NCBI GenBank assembly: GCA_017549325.1
Contig: JAFYVA010000128.1
Coordinates: forward strand, 1-31,345
Source of the DNA: Oscillospiraceae bacterium
GTDB lineage: Bacteria; Bacillota_A; Clostridia; Oscillospirales; Oscillospiraceae
Reading direction: 5' to 3'
Length of the DNA: 31,345 nucleotides
Shown: positions 7,523 through 17,694 of the stretch, piece after piece
Position numbering within the stretch: position 1 is the first letter of the stretch
Layout of the letters: every line of letters begins with the position of its first letter
The notes under the pieces: model-generated
The model's database searches: none
Told to the model about the DNA's origin: nothing
The model's input: only the letters and a program-made list of their open reading frames with translations
Made by a program: the position numbers and the translations under genes

Positions 7523-8547
7523 CGGTTTTCTTCCTCCATGGCCTTACGGCGCAGCTGGCCGCAGGATGCATCAATATCGCCGCCCAGAGAACGGCGGACG
7601 GTGGCGGTAATACCGTGGCTCTCCAAGCGCTTTTGGAAGGCCGCTGTACGGCGGCTGGGCTTGAAGGGGCTCTCTGCTACCTCGTTGAGGGGGATGAGGT
7701 TCACATGACCCGGCATCCCTCGAATTTTCTTGGCGATCAAATCGGCCTGTGCATCGGAGTCGTTGACACCGTCGATCATGGCGTACTCAAAGCTGATGCG
7801 GCGCCCCGTCTTCTGGAAATAGCGGTGACAGGCGGCAAACAGTTCCTCCACATCGTATGCCTTGTTCACTGGCATAATGCGGGAGCGGGTCTCGCTGTCG
7901 GGTGCGTGGAGAGAGACGGACAGCGTCAGCTGCAAATTCAGCGCTGCCAGCTCGTCGATCTTGGGCACCACGCCGCAGGTGGAGAGGCTGATGTGCCGCA
8001 TACCGATATTTAGACCGTCGGCACTGTTCACAAGTTCCAAAAATTTCAAAACATTTTTCAAATTGTCCAGCGGCTCACCAATGCCCATCAGCACGATATT
8101 GGAAATGGGCAGACCGCTGTCGATCTGGGTGAACATCACCTGATCGAGGATCTCCGAAGCGGTCAGATCGCGCACCTTGCCGGCGATGGTGCTGGCGCAG
8201 AAGGCACAGCCCATGCGGCAGCCCACCTGCGAGGAGATGCACACGGTGTTGCCATGATGGTAGCGCATCAGTACCGTTTCAATACAGTTGCCGTCGCCGA
8301 GGCGCCACAGGTATTTCACCGTGCCGTCCTGCGCCGAGCACTGTTTCCGCGCCACGGTGGGCACGGTGATATGGCACTGCTCGGTAAGCTTTTGACGCAG
8401 CGTCTTACTGAGATTGGACATCTCCTCAAAGGAGGTGACGCCGCGATGGAGCCAGGAAAACACCTGCTTGCCGCGGAAGGCCGGTTCACCCATCTCCCGC
8501 AGCAGCTGCGTCATCTCCTGTAAATTGAGGGATTTGATGTCAATCAT
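7519..8547 (-). CDS. rlmN: 23S rRNA (adenine2503-C2) / tRNA A37 methyltransferase RlmN
   Basis: 342 residues. The radical-SAM cluster motif C110-x3-C114-x2-C117 (CRMGCAFC) binds the [4Fe-4S] cluster. GIGEPLDN (about 155-162) contacts SAM, and a near-terminal cysteine in DIDASCGQL is the methyl-transfer/resolving residue characteristic of RlmN. It methylates C2 of A2503 in 23S rRNA and A37 in some tRNAs. The ATG at 8547 has AAGGAG upstream. An inverted-repeat element ends about 4 bp before that ribosome site, so this gene is now separated from rsmB by about 270 bp, although every other junction nearby is tight. Confidence 0.97.
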   Translation of the reverse strand: MIDIKSLNLQEMTQLLREMGEPAFRGKQVFSWLHRGVTSFEEMSNLSKTLRQKLTEQCHITVPTVARKQCSAQDGTVKYLWRLGDGNCIETVLMRYHHGNTVCISSQVGCRMGCAFCASTIAGKVRDLTASEILDQVMFTQIDSGLPISNIVLMGIGEPLDNLKNVLKFLELVNSADGLNIGMRHISLSTCGVVPKIDELAALNLQLTLSVSLHAPDSETRSRIMPVNKAYDVEELFAACHRYFQKTGRRISFEYAMIDGVNDSDAQADLIAKKIRGMPGHVNLIPLNEVAESPFKPSRRTAAFQKRLESHGITATVRRSLGGDIDASCGQLRRKAMEEENR

Positions 8548-8561
8548 GGTTTCTCCTTACT

Positions 8562-8842
8562 TAGTCCAACGGGAGCCAAATCCCTGTCGGTTTTCTTCGG
8601 GCGGATTTCCACCCATACATTGTTATTGACCTTGACAATCCGTCAAGGATTCTCTGCGGTCAATGCCGCGTCTGGACGAAAATCCGCTCCGAAAAAACTG
8701 CGAAGCACATTCCAGCGAGGAATGTTTGTGGGATTTTGGTCGCAGAGGACGCAGCCTTGCTGACGCAAGGCAAGGACGATAAGGCCAAAAGAGCCGAACA
8801 GAACCGCTGGAATGCCTCAGGGATTCGACTCCCGTTGGACTA
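8562..8842. mobile_element. MITE-like element with 25-bp terminal inverted repeats
   Basis: The ends are inverted repeats: 8562-8586 (starting TAGTCCAACGGGAG) and 8818-8842, matching at 23 of 25 bases when one is reversed. A 5-bp direct repeat TACTT flanks the unit (8558-8562 and 8841-8845), as a target-site duplication would. The interior is full of smaller hairpins: CCTTGAC/GTCAAGG near 8634, ACATTCC/GGAATGT near 8709 and GCCTTGC/GCAAGGC near 8753. There is no credible protein in it. It lies inside the rsmB-rlmN junction and its right repeat encodes the last seven residues and stop of rsmB. A non-autonomous transposable or family-specific repeat is inferred; copy number cannot be seen here. 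Confidence 0.7.
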
Positions 8843-10178
8843 CTTTCTTTACCATGCGGCAGATGAAAAATCCGTCTGTTCCGTGTCGATGAGGCCACAG
8901 GGTCAACTGTCCGTTGCACTTTCCCAAAGGTTGGGGCAGTTCAAAGGGCGAGAGAGAAAACTCGGGATGGTTCTTCACGAACCACTCCACTACCTGCTCG
9001 TTCTCCTCCGGCAGCACCGTACAGGTGGAATACACCAGCGTACCGCCGTCACGGACATAGTTGCATACATTGTTGAGGATCGCTTTCTGAATGGCGGGGA
9101 GATTTTGCAGTTCCTCTGCCTTCTTATAGCGGATATCCGGCTTTTTGCGGATGATACCAAGACCGGAACAGGGCACATCGGCGATCACCACATCGGCTTG
9201 TCCCACCCATGCGGTATGCTCCTCCCTGCCGTCTGCCAGCGCAGGCGTGATGGATCGCAGACCCAGACGCTCTGCACCCTTTTCTATCAGCTTAAGCTTG
9301 TGGGGATGGACATCGCAGGAGATGATCTTACCTGCATCCTTGCGGTCGATGGCAACAGCGAAGGACTTACCGCCGGGTGCAGAGCACACATCCAGCACAT
9401 TGTCATTCTCGCCGCACTGCGCCACAGTGGACACAAGGCGGGCCGCGGCGTCCTGCACGGTGAAATAGCCGTCGCGGAACGCATCCATCCGCTCCAAGTC
9501 ACCGGTACCGCTCACCTCGAAACAGCCCTCCATCCAGGGATGGGGCACCACCTCGGCACCAACCGCTTTCAGCATACCGGACAGGGCGTCGGGCGTGGTC
9601 TTCATGGTGTTGGTCTGTACGGTGGTGGGCACGATGGCATTGTTGCTGGCCAAATAGGCCTCCGCCTCCTCTGCGCCCAAAATCTCCACCAGACGCTTCA
9701 CCAGCCACTCGGGGTGGCTGTAGCGGATGGACAGCGTCTGCGCGGCACTGCCCGCAGGCAGGGGCGGCAGATCCAGCCAGTTGGTGACAAATTTACGCAG
9801 CACGGCATTGACCATGCCGGAGGCCTTGGGTCGTCCGTGGCGCTTGGTCATCTCCACCGCCTCATTGACGGCGGCGCGATGGGGGATCTTATCCATGAAC
9901 AGGATCTGATAGGCGCCGATGCGGAGAATATTGGCGATCAGCGGCTCCAGCTTATGGGCGGGCTGCGAACACCAGAGGGTGATATAGTAATCCAGATACG
10001 CACGGTTCTGGATCACACCGTAGGCAATGCGGCTGGCAAGGGCAGCATCGCGGTTATCAAGGCCGTTTTTGGCGATGGTACGCTTCAAACTGCCATCCGA
10101 CCAGGCATTGGCACCGGCTACGCTCAGCAGCACTTCCAGCGCTGTATCACGGGCATTTTTGCGGAAATTCTCTCTCAT
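8817..10178 (-). CDS. rsmB: 16S rRNA (cytosine967-C5)-methyltransferase RsmB, C-terminus altered by a repeat
   Basis: 453 residues. The N-terminal NusB-like RNA-binding domain (about 5-135) is followed by a Rossmann methyltransferase: SAM loop DVCSAPGGKS (263-272), DVPCSGLG (334-341) and YSTCT with the nucleophile Cys386. It makes m5C967 in 16S rRNA. The ATG overlaps the fmt stop (ATGA). The expected end, DGFFICRMVKK, is followed by VVQRESNP; the VQRESNP codons and the TGA lie in the terminal repeat of the adjacent element. Without the element and one copy of its TACTT duplication, the frame would run through the rlmN ribosome site and stop in rlmN codon 3. Activity is likely kept, since only the tail changes. 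Confidence 0.95.
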   Translation of the reverse strand: MRENFRKNARDTALEVLLSVAGANAWSDGSLKRTIAKNGLDNRDAALASRIAYGVIQNRAYLDYYITLWCSQPAHKLEPLIANILRIGAYQILFMDKIPHRAAVNEAVEMTKRHGRPKASGMVNAVLRKFVTNWLDLPPLPAGSAAQTLSIRYSHPEWLVKRLVEILGAEEAEAYLASNNAIVPTTVQTNTMKTTPDALSGMLKAVGAEVVPHPWMEGCFEVSGTGDLERMDAFRDGYFTVQDAAARLVSTVAQCGENDNVLDVCSAPGGKSFAVAIDRKDAGKIISCDVHPHKLKLIEKGAERLGLRSITPALADGREEHTAWVGQADVVIADVPCSGLGIIRKKPDIRYKKAEELQNLPAIQKAILNNVCNYVRDGGTLVYSTCTVLPEENEQVVEWFVKNHPEFSLSPFELPQPLGKCNGQLTLWPHRHGTDGFFICRMVKKVVQRESNP

Positions 10179-11095
10179 ACATCACATTCCATCGGATGTC
10201 CGGCAAGGTAGGCAGAGGATGCCATGCGCTTACCGCCATCGGCCTGTACTTCCAGAAGGCGCAGCACACGGCCGTCGCCGCAGGCAACGGCAATACCGCG
10301 CTTGTTGGCCTCCACCACGCTGCCTGCAGGAGCGGTGGTCTCCTCCCCCACGGCGGTACGGTGTACCTTCAGCGTCACGCCGTGAAGCGTGGCGTTGGCG
10401 CAGGGCCAGGGGATCAGACCGCGCACCTGATCGTGCAGCACACGGGCAGGCTTGCTAAAGTCCATAGGACTGAGGGATTTATCCAGCATGGGCGCATAGG
10501 TATGGGCAGCATGATCCTGTTCGGTGCGGGTAGCAACGCCCTTTTCCAGATCTGCCACCGCCTGCACCAGCGTATCACCGCCCAGCACGGCCAGACGCTC
10601 CGTCAGGGTCAATGCATCCTCGTCGGGATCGATGGCCGTCTCGGCGCAGCGGATGATGTCGCCGGCATCCAGCTCCTTCGCCATGTACATGATGGTAACG
10701 CCGGTCACAGCATCGCCGTTGAGGATGGCCCAGTTGATGGGAGCTGCACCCCGGTACTTGGGCAGAATGGAAGAATGGACATTGATCGAGCCCAAACGGG
10801 GTGTCTCCAGAATATCCTCGGGCAGGATGCGGCCATACGCCGCCACGACCGTCAGGTCGGGGTTCAGCTCACGAATCAGGGCCAAAGCCTCGCCGTCGCG
10901 GAGCTTGGTAGGCTGATAGACGGTCAAACCCTGTGTCAGGGCGTATTCCTTTACAGGAGGTGCTACCAGCTTATGCCCGCGGTTTTTGGGGCGGTCGGGC
11001 TGCGTGAACACGCCGCAGATCTCGTGACCTGCCTCAATCAGTGCTTTCAGGGACGCCACGGCAAAATCGGGCGTACCCATAAACAGGATGCGCAT
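10175..11095 (-). CDS. fmt: Methionyl-tRNA formyltransferase
   Basis: 306 residues, the normal length. It opens MRILFMGTPDFAV, carries the folate/catalytic segment INVHSSILPKYRGAAP with the active-site Asn and His, and then ELDAGDI with the catalytic Asp. The C-terminal beta-barrel domain (about 205-306) binds initiator tRNA. It formylates Met-tRNA(fMet) with 10-formyl-THF; the def product upstream removes the formyl group later. The def stop is 2 bp before this ATG, and the fmt stop overlaps the rsmB start, matching the Bacillus def-fmt-rsmB order. Confidence 0.97.
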   Translation of the reverse strand: MRILFMGTPDFAVASLKALIEAGHEICGVFTQPDRPKNRGHKLVAPPVKEYALTQGLTVYQPTKLRDGEALALIRELNPDLTVVAAYGRILPEDILETPRLGSINVHSSILPKYRGAAPINWAILNGDAVTGVTIMYMAKELDAGDIIRCAETAIDPDEDALTLTERLAVLGGDTLVQAVADLEKGVATRTEQDHAAHTYAPMLDKSLSPMDFSKPARVLHDQVRGLIPWPCANATLHGVTLKVHRTAVGEETTAPAGSVVEANKRGIAVACGDGRVLRLLEVQADGGKRMASSAYLAGHPMECDV

Positions 11096-11097
11096 GA

Positions 11098-11622
11098 TTA
11101 CTCGTCCTCGCCTTCTTCGTCGAACTCATATTCCTCGGCATGCTCGGCCAGCCACTGCTGCAGCTCCTCGCCCTCCATAAGCCGATCGGTGTGCTCCACA
11201 AACAGATGGCCGTCCAGATGGTCGATCTCGTGGCAGAAGCAGCGGGCCGTAATACCCTCATCCTCAGCCTCGAACCACTCGCCGTTACGGTCCTGTGCAC
11301 GAACACGGACATAGTAGGGACGGGTGACCTCGCCATACTTGCCGGGCACGCTGAGGCAGCCCTCCAGCGCCGTCTCCTCACCCTCGGTCTCAATGATCTC
11401 GGGGTTGATGAGCTCAATGATCTCATCATCCTCGTTCATCACCAGACAGACGCGGCGCAGAATACCCACCTGAGGAGCGGCAAGGCCCACGCCGCCGCTC
11501 TCGGCCAGCGTTTCAGCCATGTCATCCAGCAGTTCGTGGAGGCGGGAATTGAATTCCGTCACAGGACGGCAAACCTTATTCAATACCTCGTCGCCCTGCA
11601 AAACGATTTTTCTCAAAGCCAT
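11098..11622 (-). CDS. def: Peptide deformylase
   Basis: 174 residues. The three deformylase motifs are intact: GGVGLAAPQVG (43-53), EGCLSVP (87-93, metal ligand Cys89) and HEIDHLDG (131-138, ligands His131 and His135). It removes the N-formyl group from nascent peptides at the ribosome exit. An acidic tail of about 15 residues (EFDEEGEDE at the end) goes beyond the catalytic core and has no known role. The ATG is preceded by GAGAGG inside the priA end, 7 bp downstream of the priA stop, so coupling with priA is likely. Confidence 0.97.
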   Translation of the reverse strand: MALRKIVLQGDEVLNKVCRPVTEFNSRLHELLDDMAETLAESGGVGLAAPQVGILRRVCLVMNEDDEIIELINPEIIETEGEETALEGCLSVPGKYGEVTRPYYVRVRAQDRNGEWFEAEDEGITARCFCHEIDHLDGHLFVEHTDRLMEGEELQQWLAEHAEEYEFDEEGEDE

Positions 11623-11629
11623 AATCTAT

Positions 11630-14059
11630 TTACCTCTCATCCATTAAATTACAATCAACGTATACCTGCATCCGCCGATTTTCACTGCGGCGGGAGAACT
11701 CCTTCATCATGTGCGCAAGGAGTCCCCGCAGGTGCTTATTATTCTCGCCGATAATGCTGACGCGGTAGCGATAGCGCTCGGCGATCTTCACCACAGAGGC
11801 GGGTGCAGGGCCCAACACCGTCACATCCGATGTATCAAACGGCGGATGCTCCACGGCATAACGCAGACTCTGCTGCAGCTCACGGGCGGCGCGGCGTACC
11901 TCGTTCTCATCGGTGCCCACTACCGTCATGGTAAAGAAATCAGAAAAGGGCGGGTCGCGGCGCAGCTTACGCAGACGCAGCTCCCCATCGTAAAACCGCT
12001 GATAATCCTGCTCAGCGGCGGATTGGATCACCTCATTGTCGGGGGTGTAGGTCTGAATGACCGCCCGCCCCTCCTTCTCTCCGCGTCCTGCACGGCCAAC
12101 CACCTGCGTCAGCAGAGAGAAGGTGCGCTCGGATGCGCGATAGTGATCCACATACAGCGACAGATCTGCCGCCAGGACACCCACAAGGGTGACATTTTCA
12201 AAATCAAGGCCCTTGGCCACCATTTGGGTACCAAGGAGAATGGGTACCTGCTTCTCGGAAAACTCCCGCAGCACCGCCTCGTGCCCCATGGTCACCGTGT
12301 CGGCATCCATGCGCAGAATCGGCACCTCAGGGAACAGTTGACGAAGCTCCTCCTCCACCTTTTGCGTACCGAATCCGATGCGCCGCAGCTTTGTACCGCA
12401 CTCGGGACACTCCGTCTCCGCGCGGCGGGAATGGCCGCAATAGTGGCACATCAAGCGGTCGTTGACGCTGTGGTATGTCAGATACACGCTGCAGCGGGGA
12501 CACTGTGGCACATGGCCGCAGTTGGGACATAAGAGCTGACGGCTGCTGCCGCGGCGGTTCAGAAACAGGATGCTCTGCTCCCCTCGGTCAATGTTGGCCT
12601 TCAACTCCTCATAGAGGGGACGGCTGATACAACTGAAGTTTCCGTCCCGCAGTTCACGGCGCATATCCGCCACGATGACACGGGGCAAACTATGGTCATT
12701 GTAACGCCTGTCCAGCCGCGAGAGATGATAATCCCCCTTCTCGGCATAGTAGGCCGACTCCACCGTAGGTGTGGCAGACCCCAGCAGCAACTGGGCGTTC
12801 TCGGCGAGGCAGCGGTATTTGGCAATATCGCGGGCGTGATAACTGGGGGATTGCTCCGACTCATAGGAGCTCTCCTGCTCCTCGTCCAGTACGATAAGGC
12901 CAATGTTACGCAGAGGGGCAAAAACCGCCGAGCGTGTACCTAGCACCACGGTCGCCTCGCCGCGGCGAATGCGCTTGAACTGGTCGTAGCGCTCTGTCAT
13001 GCGAAGCCCACTGTGCAAAAGAGCCACCTTTTCGCCAAAATAGGCGCTGAATCGGGCCATCATCTGCGGTGTCAGGGCAATTTCGGGCACGAGGATCATC
13101 ACCGTTTTGCCCTGCTCCAGCAGCGTCTGGGCGAGGCGAATGTAGACCTGCGTCTTGCCGCTGCCCGTTACACCGTGAAGCAGCGTAACACCGGCCTTTC
13201 CGGAAGCAATGCGCTGCAGTATCTCTTCATAGACACGCTGCTGTTCATCATTCAAGACAATCGGCGCAGCGCTGAGTGCATAGTCGTATTGGGTCAAACG
13301 GTACTGTTCCTGCTGACGCAGGGATACCAGCCCTTTCTTCTCCAACGCGGTGACGGAGGCGCGGGAGGCGCCGGTGAAATACAGCACTTCCTGCAGCGGG
13401 GTCTCGCCCTGCTGGGCAAGGAAACGGAGCGCGGCACTCATCTTGGCACTGCGGCGGTTGGAATCTGCCCACAGCAGCGCCTCATCCACGCTGACAGCCA
13501 AGGAAACAAGCGATACATGCTTGTCCGACACAGCACGGTGGGAGTGGGTAATACGCTGCACCAAACCGCGCTTTTCCAGCGCGTAGAGCCCAGTCACAGC
13601 ACTCTCACCCAACTGCTGCACGATCTGCTCCGTCTCCATGGCATCATCCTGCAGCAGTTGCAGTACGGACATCTCACGGCGGGACAGATCTTCGGGCATC
13701 AGCAGGCTTACGCTCTGCCACGACTCCTTATAACGGTACCATACAGCGGCGGGTAAAATGGTGCGAATGGCGTCGTAAAAGGTACAAAAATACCGCTGAC
13801 GCATCCAAAGAGCCAGTTTGATCTCGGCGGCAGTCGCAATAGGCTCTCCGTCCACATTGAGACGGACACTCTTGAGTGTACCGCCGGGGAGTTCGTCCAC
13901 CAATTCCAGCACCATTCCCTCGCTGACGCGGTTGCCCCGTCCAAAAGGCACCAATACGCGGCACCCAACAGACAGCGTCATGTCCTCAGGCACAAGATAG
14001 GTATAGGGCTTGTCAATGGCATAGGTAGCCGCTTCCACGGCGATCTTGGCAAGACGCAC
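11630..14059 (-). CDS. priA: Primosomal protein N' (PriA helicase)
   Basis: 809 residues from a GTG at 14059, preceded by GGGGGAGG. The N-terminal 3'-DNA-binding domain is followed by a winged helix, then a superfamily 2 helicase with Walker A GVTGSGKT (296-303). Walker B reads DEEQ (392-395) where Bacillus and E. coli PriA have DEEH. GSAT is motif III (427-430). Eight cysteines in four CxxC pairs (511/514, 520/523, 538/541, 551/554) bind two zincs, as in all PriA. It restarts collapsed replication forks by loading the replicative helicase. coaBC, which precedes priA in Bacillus, is absent; rpoZ lies 32 bp upstream instead. Confidence 0.96.
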   Translation of the reverse strand: MRLAKIAVEAATYAIDKPYTYLVPEDMTLSVGCRVLVPFGRGNRVSEGMVLELVDELPGGTLKSVRLNVDGEPIATAAEIKLALWMRQRYFCTFYDAIRTILPAAVWYRYKESWQSVSLLMPEDLSRREMSVLQLLQDDAMETEQIVQQLGESAVTGLYALEKRGLVQRITHSHRAVSDKHVSLVSLAVSVDEALLWADSNRRSAKMSAALRFLAQQGETPLQEVLYFTGASRASVTALEKKGLVSLRQQEQYRLTQYDYALSAAPIVLNDEQQRVYEEILQRIASGKAGVTLLHGVTGSGKTQVYIRLAQTLLEQGKTVMILVPEIALTPQMMARFSAYFGEKVALLHSGLRMTERYDQFKRIRRGEATVVLGTRSAVFAPLRNIGLIVLDEEQESSYESEQSPSYHARDIAKYRCLAENAQLLLGSATPTVESAYYAEKGDYHLSRLDRRYNDHSLPRVIVADMRRELRDGNFSCISRPLYEELKANIDRGEQSILFLNRRGSSRQLLCPNCGHVPQCPRCSVYLTYHSVNDRLMCHYCGHSRRAETECPECGTKLRRIGFGTQKVEEELRQLFPEVPILRMDADTVTMGHEAVLREFSEKQVPILLGTQMVAKGLDFENVTLVGVLAADLSLYVDHYRASERTFSLLTQVVGRAGRGEKEGRAVIQTYTPDNEVIQSAAEQDYQRFYDGELRLRKLRRDPPFSDFFTMTVVGTDENEVRRAARELQQSLRYAVEHPPFDTSDVTVLGPAPASVVKIAERYRYRVSIIGENNKHLRGLLAHMMKEFSRRSENRRMQVYVDCNLMDER

Positions 14060-14091
14060 GGCCCTCCCCCTCTCTTCGTGCCTGTGTTGTG

Positions 14092-14307
14092 TTACTGCTC
14101 CTTAACGGAAGCGGCCAGCTCGGTAGCGTCAAACTTACCGTCGGCTACCTCGTGGATAGCCAGCGTGACGGGCTTATCCTCCAGATGCTCGCCGTTAAAC
14201 TCGGCCTCGGAGGCGATCTGACGGGCGCGGCGTGCCACCACGTTGACCATCATGTAACGGTTGGGGATATACTGCGTCAGCTTATTCATTGCGGGATAGA
14301 GCATCAT
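14092..14307 (-). CDS. rpoZ: DNA-directed RNA polymerase omega subunit
   Basis: 71 residues, typical of Firmicutes omega. The core signature NKLTQYIPNRYMMVNVVARRA aligns with the RpoZ helix that wraps the beta' subunit C-terminus, followed by a conserved KPVTLAIHEVADGK stretch. Start at the first of two tandem ATGs (14307), 9 nt after GGAG; the second would be 12 nt away. It lies 56 bp downstream of gmk, the usual partner. No terminator with a T-run is seen in the gap, only small hairpins. Confidence 0.95.
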   Translation of the reverse strand: MMLYPAMNKLTQYIPNRYMMVNVVARRARQIASEAEFNGEHLEDKPVTLAIHEVADGKFDATELAASVKEQ

Positions 14308-14363
14308 AATTATTTTCTCCTTCTGCCCTTTCGGGTCATAAAATCAATATTGTTTGACGGCGA

Positions 14364-14969
14364 TCAGCCGTTATTTACATTCAAAATTTCCATGCGCTCT
14401 GCAGGACGGCAGTGCTCGGCGGTCATAATGGACCGCAGTTCCTCCACAGCACGCTCCACAGAGTCGTTCACCACGAAGTAGTTATAGTTACCGGCCATCT
14501 GCAATTCCACCTTGGCGCGGAGCAGGCGGCGCTGGATCTTCTCGGGAGTATCGGTGCCGCGAGCGGTCAGGCGGCGCTCCAGTTCTTCCCAGGAGGGCGG
14601 CGCAATAAAGATACGCACCGTCTCGGGGCGCTGGTCGTGTACCTGCGTGGCACCCTGCACTTCGATGTCGAGGATCACATCCTTACCCTCGGCCATCGCC
14701 GCATCCACATAGCGCTTGGGAGTACCGTAGAAGTTGCCCACATACTCGGCATACTCCAAAAATTCGCCGTTCCCGATCCAGTCGTTAAACTGTTCGGGGC
14801 TGATGAAATGATAGTCTTTTCCGTCGATCTCGCCTTCGCGGGGCTGGCGCGTGGTGGCAGAGACGGAGAAATACAGGTCGTCCCTTCCTGCAAACAGGGC
14901 TCCGAGCACCGTGCTCTTACCCACACCGGAGGGGCCGGAGATAATAAAGGTCTTGCCGGTTTTTTTCAC
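14364..14969 (-). CDS. gmk: Guanylate kinase
   Basis: 201 residues. P-loop GPSGVGKS (12-19), the GMP-binding segment SVSATTRQPREGEIDGKDY (about 36-54), and VILDIEVQGA are all present. It converts GMP to GDP with ATP. Start is a GTG at 14969: GAGGAGG in the end of remA lies about 10 nt upstream, and the remA stop is 4 bp before the start, so translation is probably coupled. Together with yicC, remA and rpoZ it forms the conserved Firmicutes yloC-remA-gmk-rpoZ order. Confidence 0.97.
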   Translation of the reverse strand: MKKTGKTFIISGPSGVGKSTVLGALFAGRDDLYFSVSATTRQPREGEIDGKDYHFISPEQFNDWIGNGEFLEYAEYVGNFYGTPKRYVDAAMAEGKDVILDIEVQGATQVHDQRPETVRIFIAPPSWEELERRLTARGTDTPEKIQRRLLRAKVELQMAGNYNYFVVNDSVERAVEELRSIMTAEHCRPAERMEILNVNNG

Positions 14970-14973
14970 GAGC

Positions 14974-15234
14974 TTATTCCTCCTCAGTAAAGTCCTCTGC
15001 CTTCATTCCGAAGCGCAGGCCCAGCTTCTCGGCGCTGAGGGCCGAGAGCACCACATGGTCGCTGTCCATCATCAGAACGGAGGCGGTCTTGCGGCCGTAC
15101 GTTGCGTCAATCAGCATACCGCGGTCACGGCTCTCCTGAATCAGACGCTTTACCGGCGCACTGTCAGGGCCGACCACAGCAATCAATCGGGCAGTCGAGA
15201 TCAGGTTGCCGAAGCCAATGTTCACCAGTTCCAT
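14974..15234 (-). CDS. remA: RemA/DUF370 family DNA-binding regulator
   Basis: 86 residues. The sequence [19 protein letters not shown], followed by [19 protein letters not shown], is the hallmark of the RemA (formerly DUF370) family. In Bacillus RemA oligomerises into a ring that bends DNA and activates matrix and osmoprotection genes; in non-biofilm Clostridia the target is unknown. It sits between yicC and gmk, the usual location, 14 bp after the yicC stop. The name is by family and synteny; the regulon here cannot be inferred. Confidence 0.92.
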   Translation of the reverse strand: MELVNIGFGNLISTARLIAVVGPDSAPVKRLIQESRDRGMLIDATYGRKTASVLMMDSDHVVLSALSAEKLGLRFGMKAEDFTEEE

Positions 15235-15248
15235 AGCCTCTCCCCCGC

Positions 15249-16127
15249 TTACTCAATGTTCTGTACCTGTTCGCGGATCTTCTCCACTTCAGCCTTCATG
15301 TTCACCACATCCTGTGCAATAGACAGGTCGTTGCACTTAGAGCCGATGGTGTTGCACTCGCGGTTGACCTCCTGAATGAGGAAGTCCAGCTTACGGCCAA
15401 CAGGCTCGTCGCTGCGCAGCATCGTGCGGAGCTGTGCAATATGGCTGCGCAGACGCACCGTCTCTTCATCCACAGCCGTCTTGTCGGCAAAAATGGCGGC
15501 CTCGGTAAGCAGGCGGTTCTCGTCCACCGTGGCGCTCTGCAGCACCTCCTGCATACGGGCATAGAGCTTCTCGCGGTAGGCGGCCACGGTCTGGGGAGAA
15601 CGCTCCTCCACCTTGGTTACCACCTGCTCAATGGTAGCCACGCGGGAAGCCACATCCTGTGCCAGCTTTTCACCTTCCACGGTACGCATGGCGTTATAGG
15701 CCTCCAGAGCCGCTTCCGTCACGGCGCAGAGGTCAGCCGCCATGCTCTCCAGATCTTCTTTCGCCTTGGTGACAGTCAACACATCGGGGAACTTGGCAAG
15801 GGACATGGCACTGATCTCACCCTCCAGAGAAAACATCTCCTTCAGGTGGCTAAGAGCATCATAATAACTGCGAGCCAACGCGTCGTTGACGGTAACCACC
15901 GTCTCTTCGGCGCCGTTAGACTCAATGGTGAAGAACACATCTACCTTACCGCGGGAGATGGCCTTCTGCACACAGCCCTTGATGGCATCCTCGGCGAAGA
16001 TGTAGGCTCGGGGCATCTTGACGGTACAGTCAAGATAACGGTTATTGACGGAGCGCACCTCAACGGTGATATCCCGTCCGTTCAGCGTCTGTTTTGCACG
16101 GCCGTAGCCGGTCATACTTTTGACCAC
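15249..16127 (-). CDS. YicC/YloC family endoribonuclease
   Basis: 292 residues, full family length. It begins [13 protein letters not shown], the family's signature start, and ends [20 protein letters not shown] plus a helix [18 protein letters not shown]. Members are hexameric, metal-dependent endoribonucleases. Start is a GTG at 16127 with GGAAGG upstream; the ATG at 16115 is a poorer choice by spacing. It heads the yicC-remA-gmk-rpoZ series. The upstream gap holds a small UUCG hairpin but no terminator T-run, so transcription may enter from the cdaA operon. Confidence 0.94.
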   Translation of the reverse strand: MVKSMTGYGRAKQTLNGRDITVEVRSVNNRYLDCTVKMPRAYIFAEDAIKGCVQKAISRGKVDVFFTIESNGAEETVVTVNDALARSYYDALSHLKEMFSLEGEISAMSLAKFPDVLTVTKAKEDLESMAADLCAVTEAALEAYNAMRTVEGEKLAQDVASRVATIEQVVTKVEERSPQTVAAYREKLYARMQEVLQSATVDENRLLTEAAIFADKTAVDEETVRLRSHIAQLRTMLRSDEPVGRKLDFLIQEVNRECNTIGSKCNDLSIAQDVVNMKAEVEKIREQVQNIE

Positions 16128-16146
16128 AGGTAATCCTTCCTTTCAA

Positions 16147-16160
16147 GGCGGCGAACCGCC
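16147..16160 (-). other. Short stem with UUCG loop between the J-protein gene and yicC
   Basis: On the minus strand GGCGG-TTCG-CCGCC forms a 5-bp stem with the very stable UUCG loop. It is followed by TTGAAAGG, not a T-run, so it is not a good terminator. It could be an mRNA processing or stability element; function not shown. Confidence 0.4.
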
Positions 16161-16176
16161 CACTATATTTCTCTCG

Positions 16177-17689
<1,513 letters not shown>

Positions 17690-17694
17690 CTTCC

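Noticed and set aside
8623..8919. 98-codon minus-strand frame inside the repeat element
   Set aside because: Arg/Ser-rich, no family, spans the repeat and the rsmB end; a by-product of the element sequence.
14340..14366. Small stem ACGGC/GCCGT over the gmk stop
   Set aside because: Five base pairs and no T-run; not a credible terminator.
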